From NCBI GenBank assembly GCA_023434855.1, contig JAEYSJ010000384.1, positions 13,502-77,501 on the forward strand: DNA of 64,000 nt, in the 5' to 3' direction. The notes beneath the pieces were generated by a model. It had not been told where the DNA came from. It saw only the letters and a list, made by a program, of their open reading frames with translations, and did no database searches. Below, in pieces: positions 45,199 through 53,934 of this stretch. Source of the stretch: Bacillota bacterium. GTDB lineage: Bacteria > Bacillota_C > Negativicutes > JAEYSJ01. The translations under genes were made by a program, and so were the position numbers. Position 1 is the stretch's first letter, and every line of letters begins with the position of its first letter.

Positions 45199-45230
45199 TA
45201 TATATCACCTCTTTTTTATATGCTGCTGTA

Positions 45231-45259
45231 ATTTTATACTAGAAAACTTATCCTGTCAA
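45231..45259 (-). promoter_or_regulatory. Sigma-A promoter for the DUF1292 gene
   Basis: TTGACA (45254-45259) and TAAAAT (45231-45236) are separated by 17 bases on the minus strand, leaving a short leader before the ATG at 45198. Confidence 0.7.
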
Positions 45260-45337
45260 GGAAACAACTGGTGTAGTACAAGGCTGGTTAGAAATGTTCA
45301 AATACCAGGCGTTGCCGCAGGACACCTATAATCAGTC

Positions 45338-45754
45338 TCAGTGCGGTAAACTATCCAGATAGCCCTGCAAAATAAACACTGCAGCCATCTTGTCAATTAC
45401 TTGCCGACGCTTGGCTCTGCTTACATCTGCAGCAATAAGAGATTTTTCTGCCGCCACAGTTGACAAGCGTTCATCCCAAAGTTTGAGTTTCATCTCCGGA
45501 AAGTTCTCACTCAGTTTATCAGCAAATTGTTTAACCAATTCGCCTCTGGGACCAACTGTTCCGTTCATATTTTTGGGAAAACCGACAACAATAGTATCCA
45601 CTTCATACTGAGTGATTATTTCGCCCAGCCTGGCAAAGTCTTTGGCGACAGAAGTCCGCCGGATAACTTCTACCCCTTGCGCTGTCAACAGCAATGCATC
45701 ACTAACAGCTACACCAATAGTCTTATCCCCCACATCAAGTGCTAGTATGCGCAT
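45338..45754 (-). CDS. ruvX: RuvX/YqgF family RNase H-fold nuclease
   Basis: A 138-residue RNase H-like protein with [32 protein letters not shown] and [14 protein letters not shown], the acidic active-site pattern of YqgF. The family processes 16S rRNA ends in E. coli and is a putative Holliday junction resolvase. GGAGGATCT precedes ATG. It lies in the alaS-ireB-ruvX-DUF1292 order, interrupted here by an aldo/keto reductase gene and a repeat. Confidence 0.94.
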   Translation of the reverse strand: MRILALDVGDKTIGVAVSDALLLTAQGVEVIRRTSVAKDFARLGEIITQYEVDTIVVGFPKNMNGTVGPRGELVKQFADKLSENFPEMKLKLWDERLSTVAAEKSLIAADVSRAKRRQVIDKMAAVFILQGYLDSLPH

Positions 45755-45800
45755 AGATCCTCCAATTTATACCTAACTTTAGACTTTTCTCCTAAAGTTA

Positions 45801-45921
45801 GGAACTGCTTATAAACCGCCATCTGCTTCGTTGCTCCTGCGATCCTCACTACAACGTACTTCCAGTACGCCTCCGTTGCGGTTCTCATCGCGCCTCGCAT
45901 CTGACAATTTCTAAGCAGTTC
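45801..45921. repeat. GAACTGCTTA-type inverted-repeat element (copy C)
   Basis: A 121-base element with ends GAACTGCTTATAAACC and TTTCTAAGCAGTTC and the interior CCATCTGCTTCGTTGCTCC...CATCGCGCCTCGCATCTG. It lies between the aldo/keto reductase gene and ruvX and is the link between copies A, B and D in the spoIIIA operon. Confidence 0.85.
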
Positions 45922-45997
45922 GGGGCATTTGATGGCCCCTAGCCATTAAGTTTAAATAATCATTTGGGATACCTTTTAAACTATCTTTAAACATTCT

Positions 45998-46951
45998 TTA
46001 AACAATCTTTAGACAGAACTCTGGGCAGTGGGCGCCGCAGTAGCCGCAGAGGACGCATTTTTGCATGTTGGGGATGGCTTTGTTGTGGTCGATGGTTATT
46101 GCTCCCATCGGGCATTTTGCGGCGCATTTGCCGCAGCCTTGGCACCAGTCTTCAACAAGTAGCCGGCGCCGTCTGGCTGTAACCTTGTCGAGGAGGCATT
46201 TGTTTACCGGCTGTCCGGTGAACAACGCGCAGTTTAGAGCAACTTCATCGCCGGACTGCATGCCAACGGCAATAGCACTAATAGCAGGCTGCTTCAAAAC
46301 CCACGCCAAAGCATCCTGAGAATGTTGGCTCAAATGTCCTCCACCCAGTGCCTTCATCGTGTATATGCCTTTACCCATTGACGATGCAAAAGAAATGGCT
46401 TCAAGCATTTCCTGCACTGTGCCGTCGCAAATGCCAATACCGTGCATATTTAGTATTGGATGAATAACATCGATTTCGTCATACAATGCGGCAGCCCGTA
46501 CTACCTCGACGGTATGAGTGGATACCCCTGCTGCCCGCACCATTCCCTGTTTTTTAGCCTGCGCCAAATAAGACAGCGCATCTTGGTGTCCCTTCAACGT
46601 CAAACGGGAAGTCTGCTCATGCAGCAGAAAAATATCCACATAATCCCGTCCAAGTTCATGGCAGGCTTTTTCTAAACTGCACCGCATCGCTTCACGACTA
46701 TATGCATAGGATTTCGAAGCAATTATGACATCCTCTTTACCGGCGAAACCTTGTAATGCCTCCCGGATATAACCATAAGTATGGTAAAGCTCTGCTGTAT
46801 CGATAAAATTAACCCCTGCATCCAGCGCTTCCTTAATCACGGCAGCACCTTGATCCAGGGGCAGATTTGCCTGCAACGGTCCAATAGTAAGCGCACCAAA
46901 GCATAACCGCGATACTTCTAAACCAGTACGGCCTAAAAAACGGTATTTCAT
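45998..46951 (-). CDS. Aldo/keto reductase with C-terminal 4Fe-4S ferredoxin domain
   Basis: The 317-residue protein has an aldo/keto reductase barrel (about 1-255) with the tetrad Asp51, Tyr56, Lys80 and His111, and a ferredoxin-like tail with CQGCGKCAAKCP and CVLCGYCGAHCP, enough for two 4Fe-4S clusters. Such fusions are common in anaerobes and their substrates are mostly unknown. I start at MKYRFLG (46951), just behind the ireB stop; the site before it is weak. It is inserted in an otherwise conserved alaS-ireB-ruvX order. Confidence 0.9.
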   Translation of the reverse strand: MKYRFLGRTGLEVSRLCFGALTIGPLQANLPLDQGAAVIKEALDAGVNFIDTAELYHTYGYIREALQGFAGKEDVIIASKSYAYSREAMRCSLEKACHELGRDYVDIFLLHEQTSRLTLKGHQDALSYLAQAKKQGMVRAAGVSTHTVEVVRAAALYDEIDVIHPILNMHGIGICDGTVQEMLEAISFASSMGKGIYTMKALGGGHLSQHSQDALAWVLKQPAISAIAVGMQSGDEVALNCALFTGQPVNKCLLDKVTARRRRLLVEDWCQGCGKCAAKCPMGAITIDHNKAIPNMQKCVLCGYCGAHCPEFCLKIV

Positions 46952-46952
46952 T

Positions 46953-47210
46953 TTACTTATCTTTAAGATATGCCCTGACCAGTTCTTCAAGCAGCTCGTC
47001 CCGCTCCAGTTTACGAATCAGCCCGCGGGCATTGTTATAACTTGTAATATATGTGGGATCACCGGATAAAAGGTATCCGACAAGTTGGTTAATTGGATTG
47101 TATCCTTTATCTTTTAAAGCCTGATTCACGGTGGCGATAATATTTGCCGCCGCATTATTTTCTTCGTTGTCAACACGAAACATCATGGTCTCTTGGGATA
47201 AATTGGACAT
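46953..47210 (-). CDS. IreB family regulatory phosphoprotein
   Basis: An 85-residue protein of the IreB/YrzL (DUF965) family, with [21 protein letters not shown] and [30 protein letters not shown]. In Enterococcus IreB is phosphorylated on threonine by the kinase IreK and tunes cephalosporin resistance. GGAGGAGGATGCTCA precedes ATG. It lies directly downstream of alaS as in most Firmicutes. Confidence 0.93.
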   Translation of the reverse strand: MSNLSQETMMFRVDNEENNAAANIIATVNQALKDKGYNPINQLVGYLLSGDPTYITSYNNARGLIRKLERDELLEELVRAYLKDK

Positions 47211-47358
47211 TGAGCATCCTCCTCCGTCATATTATCTCCCTGTATGTACCATATATATTCGACCCTCGCAATTTTTTTCCTTTAAATAAACTTTAAATAA
47301 ATTACAGATTATGTAATTTATTTTTGAATGGCGGTAGTGTTACCCGCAGTTGCCAAAT

Positions 47359-49971
47359 CTATTTTCTTACCTGCTTTTGTACTACCTCTAATGCCATATT
47401 TAATGCATCGCCAATCTTTTCCGGCTGTTTTCCGCCAGCTTGAGCCATATCCGGACGGCCGCCGCCGCCGCCGCCAGCTACTTTGGCTACCTCTTTTATT
47501 ATATTACCGGAATGTATGCCTTTAGCAACTGCAGCACTTGTTGCCATTACTACAAAGTTGACTTTATCATTATTCACTGCTCCCAGAGCAACTACTCCGC
47601 ATGCAAGGCGGTCACGCACCATATCGGCGACCGTTCTGAGACCGTCGATATCATTAACGGTTACTTGCCCGGCAATTACCTCCACACCATCAATTTCCTG
47701 CCTGCGGGCAAGCAGTTCCTGCACCTCGGCTTTGGCCATTTTCGTATTGAGTACCGCCAATTCATGTTCTAATTCTTTTACACGGCCCGACAACCCCTCG
47801 ATACGTACAGCCAATTCTTCCGGCCGCGTTTTTAAAGCTGTTGCCGCACCCAGTAATATATTGTCCCTGTTCTTAATATAATCCAGCGCACCATAGCCGG
47901 TAACGGCCTCAATCCTTCTGATACCTGAACCGATACCTGCTTCGCTGACAATTTTAAATAACCCGATTTTGGCAGTGCTATGCACATGAGTTCCGCCGCA
48001 AAGTTCCCTGCTGAATTTACCGATCACCACCACACGAACTTGGTCGCCGTATTTCTCACCAAATAAGGCGGTAGCACCCATCTCTTTTGCCAGTTCCTGC
48101 GAAGTTTCAATCACACCTACCGGTGTGTTTTTCAATATTTCATCATTGACAATCAATTCTACTTCTACCAACTGTTCTGCAGTTAATGGCGCAAAATGAG
48201 AAAAGTCAAACCTCAACCTGTCGGGACTGACCTGTGAACCGGCCTGATTTACATGACTGCCCAATACCTGTCTGAGAGCTGCATGCAGCAAATGGGTAGC
48301 AGTATGATTACGCGCCGAATCGCGGCGTTTGGGTTTATCTAAATCCAACCGCACGTTATCCCCGGCTTTTAAGGTGCCTTCAACAACATGCCCTAAATGA
48401 TAGATAGTGCCATCAGGTAATTTTTTCGTTGTGACAACTTGCAGTTTACCTAACGGACTGCTAATCATGCCGCTGTCGCCGACTTGTCCGCCCCCTTCGG
48501 CATAGAATGAAGTGATATCAAGTACTACTGCGACTTCTTCGCCATCGTGAGCTGCATCAACTACCTTGCCGTCTTTCCATAATAATACGATTTTACCATT
48601 GCCGGCATTTTCATCATACGCAAGGTTATCACTTACCAGACCGGAAAGGTCAGGTATGATTACCCTTTCTTCACTATCCTGACGGGCAGCCCGGGCGCGT
48701 TCCCGCTGCTCATTCATTGCCTGATCAAACCCTTGCTTGTCAAGTTCCATTTCGTGCTCGTCCAATATTTCCAAAGTAAGTTCCCAGGGGAAACCAAAAG
48801 TATCATATAGCTTAAAAGCAGTCGCCCCATCCAGGCATTTTTGCCCGGCTTGCTGAAGCTTTTCGATATGATTGTTTAAAAGTTCCATACCCTGAGCCAA
48901 CGTCGCCTGAAAACGTTCTTCTTCAAGTTGAATAACTTTCTTAATATAATCCTTCTTTTCCGCAATATCAGGATAAGCTTCAGCAAAAATATCAGTTACT
49001 ACATCCACAATCCCTGCCAGGAAGGTTTTTTCAATCCCCATAAGCCGTCCATGCCGTACCGCCCGGCGTAAAATCCGGCGCAAAACATAGCCCCGTCCCT
49101 CATTGGAAGGCAGTACACCATCGCCAATCATGACAGTCATACTGCGACCATGGTCGGCAATTACCTTTAAAGAAACATCGGTTTTCGGGGAGTTGCCATA
49201 TACGACACCGGCTAGTTGGGAAGTATGTGCGATGATCGGGAATAACAAGTCTGTTTCAAAATTGGACTTTTTATGCTGTAGTACAGAGGCAATACGTTCA
49301 AGACCAGCACCTGTATCAATATTCTTCTTGGCCAGCGGGGTATAATTACCTGCTTCGTCCCGGTCATATTGGGTAAATACCAGGTTCCAGATTTCCAGAT
49401 AACGGTCACAGTTGCACCCTACGCCGCAGCCTTCTTTACCGCAACCCCGGTCTTCACCAAGATCAATGTAAATTTCGGAGCACGGTCCGCACGGCCCTGG
49501 TCCAATTTCCCAGAAATTATCTTCCATGCGCACAATCCGGTCAACAGACACGCCGATATCATTGCGCCAAATATCAAAAGCTTCGTCGTCTTTAGTATGT
49601 ATCGTAATCCACAATTTGTCTTGCGGCAATTCCAGATGCTTAGTAATAAATTCCCAAGCCCAAGCAATCGCTTCCTTTTTAAAATAATCCCCGAAGGAGA
49701 AATTTCCCAGCATCTCAAAAAAGGTATGGTGGCGCGCTGTGCGTCCTACATTTTCAATGTCACCTGTACGCACACACTTTTGGCTGGTAGAAATTCTAGG
49801 GTGAGGCGGTTTCATTTTTCCGGTAAAAAACGGTTTGAAAGGCGCCATACCGGCGCCAATTAGTAGTAATGTCGGATCGTTTTCCGGAATAAGCGGAAAA
49901 CTTTGCAGTATTAGATGATCTTTGCTGGCAAAAAACTGCAGGAATTTCTTGCGCAGTTCATTTCCGGTCAT
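47359..49971 (-). CDS. alaS: Alanyl-tRNA synthetase
   Basis: AlaS charges tRNA-Ala and edits mischarged serine and glycine. The roughly 870-residue protein has the class II core (MTGNELRKKFLQFF, RHHTFFEMLGNFSFGDYF), the editing domain with NHTATHLLHAAL and CGGTHVHSTAKIG, and the C-terminal DHHA1/C-Ala domain with a run of glycines. The start is taken at ATG 49971; a TTG at 49980, nine bases after GGGGG, is a good alternative. There is no room for a T-box leader upstream. Confidence 0.96.
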   Translation of the reverse strand: MTGNELRKKFLQFFASKDHLILQSFPLIPENDPTLLLIGAGMAPFKPFFTGKMKPPHPRISTSQKCVRTGDIENVGRTARHHTFFEMLGNFSFGDYFKKEAIAWAWEFITKHLELPQDKLWITIHTKDDEAFDIWRNDIGVSVDRIVRMEDNFWEIGPGPCGPCSEIYIDLGEDRGCGKEGCGVGCNCDRYLEIWNLVFTQYDRDEAGNYTPLAKKNIDTGAGLERIASVLQHKKSNFETDLLFPIIAHTSQLAGVVYGNSPKTDVSLKVIADHGRSMTVMIGDGVLPSNEGRGYVLRRILRRAVRHGRLMGIEKTFLAGIVDVVTDIFAEAYPDIAEKKDYIKKVIQLEEERFQATLAQGMELLNNHIEKLQQAGQKCLDGATAFKLYDTFGFPWELTLEILDEHEMELDKQGFDQAMNEQRERARAARQDSEERVIIPDLSGLVSDNLAYDENAGNGKIVLLWKDGKVVDAAHDGEEVAVVLDITSFYAEGGGQVGDSGMISSPLGKLQVVTTKKLPDGTIYHLGHVVEGTLKAGDNVRLDLDKPKRRDSARNHTATHLLHAALRQVLGSHVNQAGSQVSPDRLRFDFSHFAPLTAEQLVEVELIVNDEILKNTPVGVIETSQELAKEMGATALFGEKYGDQVRVVVIGKFSRELCGGTHVHSTAKIGLFKIVSEAGIGSGIRRIEAVTGYGALDYIKNRDNILLGAATALKTRPEELAVRIEGLSGRVKELEHELAVLNTKMAKAEVQELLARRQEIDGVEVIAGQVTVNDIDGLRTVADMVRDRLACGVVALGAVNNDKVNFVVMATSAAVAKGIHSGNIIKEVAKVAGGGGGGRPDMAQAGGKQPEKIGDALNMALEVVQKQVRK

Positions 49972-50038
49972 TTGAATCAATTTAATCAACCCCCACTGGA
50001 ATTAGGCACATAATTTGCTTTTACACACTAGTTCATTT

Positions 50039-50068
50039 ATTATACAGTAAATAACATTACAGTGTCAA
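50039..50068 (-). promoter_or_regulatory. Sigma-A promoter for alaS
   Basis: TTGACA (50063-50068) and TATAAT (50039-50044) are both perfect and separated by 18 bases on the minus strand. The transcript would start about 60 bases before the alaS start. Confidence 0.8.
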
Positions 50069-50078
50069 TAATTGGCGG

Positions 50079-51104
50079 TCATACCAGCACTTTCACAAAA
50101 TGCCTTAGAAAGACTTTGGCTATTGCCGCCAAAGGTACCCCCAGCAACATTCCGGCAAAACCTCCTAACTCACCGCCAACAAAAACATAAAAAATCACTG
50201 CTAAAGGATGAAGCCCTACACTTTCTCCCAGAATTTTCGGGTGGATAATTGTGCCTTCCAGTTGATGGATTACCAGAAATAAAACACCTACCTTTATTGC
50301 CAGCCAAGGTGATTGCAATAAAGCTAAAGTGACGGCCGGCGCAGCACCAATAAATGCACCGAAATAAGGTATGAAATCAAGCATACCCGCCAAAATGCCA
50401 ATCAGTAAAGCAAAGCTAACATTCATGTAATAAAGCCCGACAGTTACCAGTATACCAACAATAACCGCTACTAGTATCTGGCCGCGAATGACACCGCTCA
50501 ACACTTTATCCACATCTTTAAATACCAAAACCACTTCTGTCCGCCATCTTCCCGGCAGGAGCAGCAAACCTTGTTCTTTAATTTCATACCAGTCATGCAA
50601 TAAATAAAAGGCTAATATAGGACTGATAGCCAAACCAATAAAATGGCTGACCAGCCCGACTATCCCGTCAACAACTTCAGCAACAAAATCATGGACCTCC
50701 TGTTCCAGGGAAAGCAAAGTATTATCAAGAGCCAGCCGCAAAGAATATGGCAGAGCTGAATTCTGGTATTGAGACTGAATATCCTGGAATATTGTCTCGA
50801 CATTAGCCGTCATTTGGGGCAATTGATCAGCGAAGCTCTCCAATTCGGCAATTAGTATCGGTACAAGTTTACTGCCGCCAATAATTAAAATTCCAAACAG
50901 GATTACGTATAATAAAATAATTGCCCACAGGCGTTTGAGACCTTTTTGCTCCAGATAGCATACCGCCGGATTTAATAAATAAGCTAAAAACAGGCCAATG
51001 ATGAAAGGATACAGTCCACTCTTCACCAGCCAAAGAAAATAGAGGCTAAATACTATTGCACCGATGATAATAGCCAGCCTGACAACCTGCTTCGTTACAA
51101 TCAT
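50079..51104 (-). CDS. AI-2E family transporter
   Basis: A 341-residue membrane protein with about seven or eight helices and the family sequence GLFLAYLLNPAVCYLEQKGLKR and GMLDFIPYFGAFIGAAPAV. The family includes TqsA, proposed to export autoinducer-2, and various Na+/H+ antiporter-like proteins; the substrate cannot be predicted. AGGAGGCGTT precedes ATG. It matches the position of Bacillus yrrI upstream of alaS. Confidence 0.9.
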   Translation of the reverse strand: MIVTKQVVRLAIIIGAIVFSLYFLWLVKSGLYPFIIGLFLAYLLNPAVCYLEQKGLKRLWAIILLYVILFGILIIGGSKLVPILIAELESFADQLPQMTANVETIFQDIQSQYQNSALPYSLRLALDNTLLSLEQEVHDFVAEVVDGIVGLVSHFIGLAISPILAFYLLHDWYEIKEQGLLLLPGRWRTEVVLVFKDVDKVLSGVIRGQILVAVIVGILVTVGLYYMNVSFALLIGILAGMLDFIPYFGAFIGAAPAVTLALLQSPWLAIKVGVLFLVIHQLEGTIIHPKILGESVGLHPLAVIFYVFVGGELGGFAGMLLGVPLAAIAKVFLRHFVKVLV

Positions 51105-51139
51105 AACGCCTCCTGTATAAGAACAATTAACGAGCTTCG

Positions 51140-51376
51140 GGGATACGACTAACCACGGAGTACACGGAGGGCGCGGAGTGTTTATTATTAATACTCATAT
51201 TCCACGGTATATCTTCCTAAAGGTGTCATTGCGAACGCAGCGTAGCGAAGTGAAGCAATCTCCCAGCTTTTCGGCAATAAGTCGGAGATTGCTTCGTCGT
51301 GCCTCCTCGCAATGACATCGACCATGTAATTGCGCCGTTCTACTCCGTGTCCTCCGCGTACTCCGTGGTTCAAAAA
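51140..51376. repeat. Palindromic CACGGAG/CTCCGTG repeat carrying an inner repeat
   Basis: The left arm (GGATACGACTAACCACGGAGTACACGGAGG) and right arm (CTCCGTGTCCTCCGCGTACTCCGTGGTT) pair as inverted repeats and share their outer flanks with the element at 19285. The centre is occupied by a GTCATTGCGA-type element (51215-51316), so one repeat has apparently been inserted in another. Open frames inside are by-products. The gap 51105-51420 contains nothing else but a terminator. Confidence 0.8.
51215..51316. repeat. GTCATTGCGA palindromic repeat nested in a larger repeat
   Basis: It begins GTGTCATTGCGAACGCAGCG and ends CTCCTCGCAATGACAT; GAAGCAATCTCC and GGAGATTGCTTC form an inner inverted repeat around TTTTCGGCAATAAGTC. 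Related copies lie at 63568-63720, 63727-63775 and, truncated, at 5290-5325. This type is widely dispersed in bacterial genomes. Confidence 0.85.
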
Positions 51377-51392
51377 TAACCAGCACAAGCGA

Positions 51393-51418
51393 AAATGGAG
51401 ACCTGCGGGTCTCCATTT
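51393..51418 (-). terminator. Terminator of the YtxH-like gene
   Basis: AAAATGGAGACC and GGTCTCCATTT pair around a short loop directly at the end of the gene at 51421, with TTTT on the minus strand. Confidence 0.7.
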
Positions 51419-51420
51419 CA

Positions 51421-51621
51421 CTAATCAATCTTTTTCATCAAGCGCTTGCGAGCCCGGCGGGCTTCCCGCATCAGATCACGCGTAGTGGCTACCACAGCGT
51501 TAGCGCTGCGCTCCATCAACGGCTTTTTCTGTTGTTTGGTCATGGGACCTATGACGGCGCCTAGTACAGTTCCTACAACACTACCCCACAATAAACCTTG
51601 CAAAAATTTGCTGCGCATCAT
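51421..51621 (-). CDS. YtxH-like small membrane protein
   Basis: A 66-residue protein with one glycine-rich membrane helix (LLWGSVVGTVLGAVIGPMT, about 9-27) and a basic amphipathic tail (TRDLMREARRARKRLMKK), the layout of YtxH-type general stress or envelope proteins. AAGGGGTTGAT precedes two consecutive ATG codons. It is downstream of a zinc-ribbon gene and a PRC-barrel gene in what looks like one transcript. Confidence 0.75.
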   Translation of the reverse strand: MMRSKFLQGLLWGSVVGTVLGAVIGPMTKQQKKPLMERSANAVVATTRDLMREARRARKRLMKKID

Positions 51622-51631
51622 ATCAACCCCT

Positions 51632-51820
51632 TTATTGCTGTAAATTAACAGTATCCTGCAGCGGGCTCATGTATTGAGTTAACGTGCCGTCAGCCTGCAC
51701 ATCAAAAATTTTGACTGCCTGGCCTCTAACCACAAACTCTACACAACATTCCCAGCAGTAATACTGATCGGAACCAACCTTTCCAATAGCCCGCATCCCA
51801 CATACCGGACAAGTTGTCAT
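51632..51820 (-). CDS. Small zinc-ribbon protein
   Basis: A 62-residue protein with two cysteine pairs, CPVC at the N-terminus and CWEC about 19 residues later, which form a zinc ribbon; the rest is a small beta domain ending LTQYMSPLQD. The start MTTCPVCG has GAGGTGGCATTG upstream. It sits between the PRC-barrel and YtxH-like genes. Function unknown. Confidence 0.8.
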   Translation of the reverse strand: MTTCPVCGMRAIGKVGSDQYYCWECCVEFVVRGQAVKIFDVQADGTLTQYMSPLQDTVNLQQ

Positions 51821-51836
51821 CAATGCCACCTCACAC

Positions 51837-52358
51837 CTACTCTAATTCATTCTCGGTCATATCACTGTGAAGAAGTTTGCCCATTGATTCGGGAACAATA
51901 AGCTTTTCCTGACCGACAACTTGTACTTGTGGCAGCGGCATAACCATCCGGCCATACAATAAATCACTGACTATGCCATCAGACAGTTGATAGCCTTTAA
52001 TCTCGCCTGTGGAATCATCAAATGCGATATCAACTAAAACACCAAGCTGAAGTCCGGTTTCCGTAAAGATTTGTTTTTCAAACAAGTCATAAAAATGATA
52101 GTAGTTGTTCTGTGGCAAAAATGAAGCTACTTCCCGCACTGCTCTTTTATTGCGTACCATGACTGCGTCCCGGCCGATACTAAACAAATCTTCAAAGGCA
52201 ATTCCCCGATCATCATTAAACCAGTTAGCACTGGTAATTACGATTCCAAGCACTATTGCTCCTTCAATATCTAAAACTACTTCTTGCACCTCACCAATCT
52301 GTGTGCCGGTCTCAACTTCCAGCACCTGCAGGCCTAATAAATTTCGTAATTTGTACAT
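51837..52358 (-). CDS. PRC-barrel domain protein
   Basis: A 173-residue protein with two PRC-barrel-like units (about 1-78 and 85-160), shown by LRNLLGLQVLEVETGTQIGEVQEVV and FTETGLQLGVLVDIAFDDSTGEIKGY. PRC barrels act in RNA processing (RimM) and as adaptor domains; these two-unit forms are frequent in Firmicutes next to mnmA or alaS. GGAGTCCTGTT precedes ATG. The exact function is unknown. Confidence 0.88.
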   Translation of the reverse strand: MYKLRNLLGLQVLEVETGTQIGEVQEVVLDIEGAIVLGIVITSANWFNDDRGIAFEDLFSIGRDAVMVRNKRAVREVASFLPQNNYYHFYDLFEKQIFTETGLQLGVLVDIAFDDSTGEIKGYQLSDGIVSDLLYGRMVMPLPQVQVVGQEKLIVPESMGKLLHSDMTENELE

Positions 52359-52442
52359 AACAGGACTCCAATACAGATTGTAATATTATTATGGCCATAA
52401 TCGGTTCTTTTTATAATTATTTATATTGCTATATAGGACGAA

Positions 52443-53534
52443 TTAAAGTTTTTTAATAATAATGCCGCCTCCCAGCACAATATCACCGTCGTAAAATACT
52501 ACCGACTGTCCGGGAGTAATCGCCCGCTGCGGCTCGGCAAATTTAACGCTCACCGTACCATCAGGCAGGGGAGTTACAGTTGCCGCAGCTTCCCGCGCAC
52601 TGTAACGAATCTTGGCTGCAACAGTCACCGTCGTTGTTGGCGGCTCAATTGCAATAAAATTGAGATCACCGGCAATTAATTCACTGCCAAAGACTTCTTC
52701 ATTTGAGCCGACGACTATTTCGTTACGCTCAGTATCAATAGCCACTACATATAACGGTCTGCCTGTGGCAATACCAAGTCCCTTACGCTGGCCAACGGTA
52801 TATAAAGGCAACCCTTTATGGCGGCCTAAAATTTGTCCCTGAGTATCAACAATATTGCCTGGCTTTAAGGCTTGGGGTGCTTTTTCCTCAAGAAAACTCT
52901 TATAGTCATCATCAGGAACAAAACAAATTTCCTGGCTGTCAGGTTTATCAGCTACTGCCAATCCCCATTCCCGGGCCATTTGTCTTGTTTCTACCTTCGT
53001 ATACTCGCCAAGGGGCATCAGGAAATGACGCAAAGTATGCTGATTGAGATGATATAAGGCATATGACTGGTCTTTAGTACTGTCAATACCCTTTGCCAAA
53101 ATATAGCGCCCCCGGCCTGTGTCATAACTAATCCGGGCATAATGCCCGGTAGCTACAAACTCTGCGCCTAAAGCCAATGCTTTCTGCAGAAATCCTTCAA
53201 ACTTCACATAACGGTTGCAGGCAATACATGGGTTAGGAGTTTTTCCTTCTGCATATTCCCGAATGAAATAATCAACTACTGTCTTTTCGAACATTTGCCG
53301 GAAGTTAAGCACATAATAAGGAATGCCCAGCTTATCAGCTACCCGGCGGGCATCATCAACAGCCGTCAGCGAACAGCAGCCCCGGTGCTCAGGATCATCC
53401 TGCGGCGCGTCCTTATCCCAAATTTGCATTGTTGCACCAATCACGTCATAGCCCTGACGCACAAGAAGGGCGGCAGTCAAAGAACTGTCCACCCCTCCGC
53501 TCATGGCTACAACCACTCTGGGTTTAGCACACAA
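52443..53534 (-). CDS. mnmA: tRNA-specific 2-thiouridylase MnmA
   Basis: MnmA thiolates uridine 34 of Lys, Glu and Gln tRNAs. The 363-residue protein has the PP-loop MSGGVDSS (11-18), catalytic Cys103 in NPCIACN and Cys204 in DSQEICF. The start is TTG at 53534; AAGGA overlaps the nifU stop but spacing is long. It follows nifU and nifS, so the sulfur-donating cysteine desulfurase is made from the same unit. Confidence 0.96.
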   Translation of the reverse strand: MCAKPRVVVAMSGGVDSSLTAALLVRQGYDVIGATMQIWDKDAPQDDPEHRGCCSLTAVDDARRVADKLGIPYYVLNFRQMFEKTVVDYFIREYAEGKTPNPCIACNRYVKFEGFLQKALALGAEFVATGHYARISYDTGRGRYILAKGIDSTKDQSYALYHLNQHTLRHFLMPLGEYTKVETRQMAREWGLAVADKPDSQEICFVPDDDYKSFLEEKAPQALKPGNIVDTQGQILGRHKGLPLYTVGQRKGLGIATGRPLYVVAIDTERNEIVVGSNEEVFGSELIAGDLNFIAIEPPTTTVTVAAKIRYSAREAAATVTPLPDGTVSVKFAEPQRAITPGQSVVFYDGDIVLGGGIIIKKL

Positions 53535-53543
53535 ATTAAATCA

Positions 53544-53912
53544 CTATCCTTTTTTGTTCATATAATCCTTAATAGCTTCATGCAAAGCATCGGCTGCTAA
53601 ATTTGAACAGTGCATTTTAGCGGGAGGCAGACCCCCTAAGGCTTCAGCTACCGCCTGATTGGAAATTTCCAGAGCCTCTGCCAAAGTTTTGCCTTTTACC
53701 ATTTCAGTTACCATACTGCTGGTAGCAATAGCAGCGCCACAGCCAAAGGTCTTAAACTTAACGTCTTTAATAATATCATCTTCCACTTGCAAATAAATTC
53801 TCATAATATCGCCGCATTTGGCATTACCAACTTCGCCAACACCGCTGGCATCTTTAATTTCACCAACATTACGCGGGTTAGTAAAATGGTCCATTACCTT
53901 ATCTGAATACAT
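53544..53912 (-). CDS. nifU: IscU/NifU-type Fe-S scaffold protein
   Basis: The 122-residue scaffold has the three cluster ligands Cys33 (GNAKCGDIM), Cys58 (FGCGAAIA) and Cys102 (MHCSNLA) plus Asp35. It is the short single-domain form that assembles 2Fe-2S and 4Fe-4S clusters. It lies 22 bases after nifS with a GGAGGG site, in the order iscR-nifS-nifU-mnmA. Confidence 0.94.
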   Translation of the reverse strand: MYSDKVMDHFTNPRNVGEIKDASGVGEVGNAKCGDIMRIYLQVEDDIIKDVKFKTFGCGAAIATSSMVTEMVKGKTLAEALEISNQAVAEALGGLPPAKMHCSNLAADALHEAIKDYMNKKG

Positions 53913-53934
53913 AATTTTTCCCCTCCCTTATAAA

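Noticed and set aside
47300..47330. Hairpin AAATTAC/GTAATTT after alaS
   Set aside because: The stem is almost purely AT and short; it is too weak to call a terminator.
49972..50078. T-box leader before alaS
   Set aside because: Only about 60 bases separate the promoter from the start and no T-box sequence or terminator-antiterminator pair is visible.
51188..51428. Two overlapping minus-strand frames of 77 residues
   Set aside because: Both read through the nested palindromic repeats; sequences such as ARRSNLRLIAEKLGD are the usual translation of this repeat and there is no ribosome binding site.
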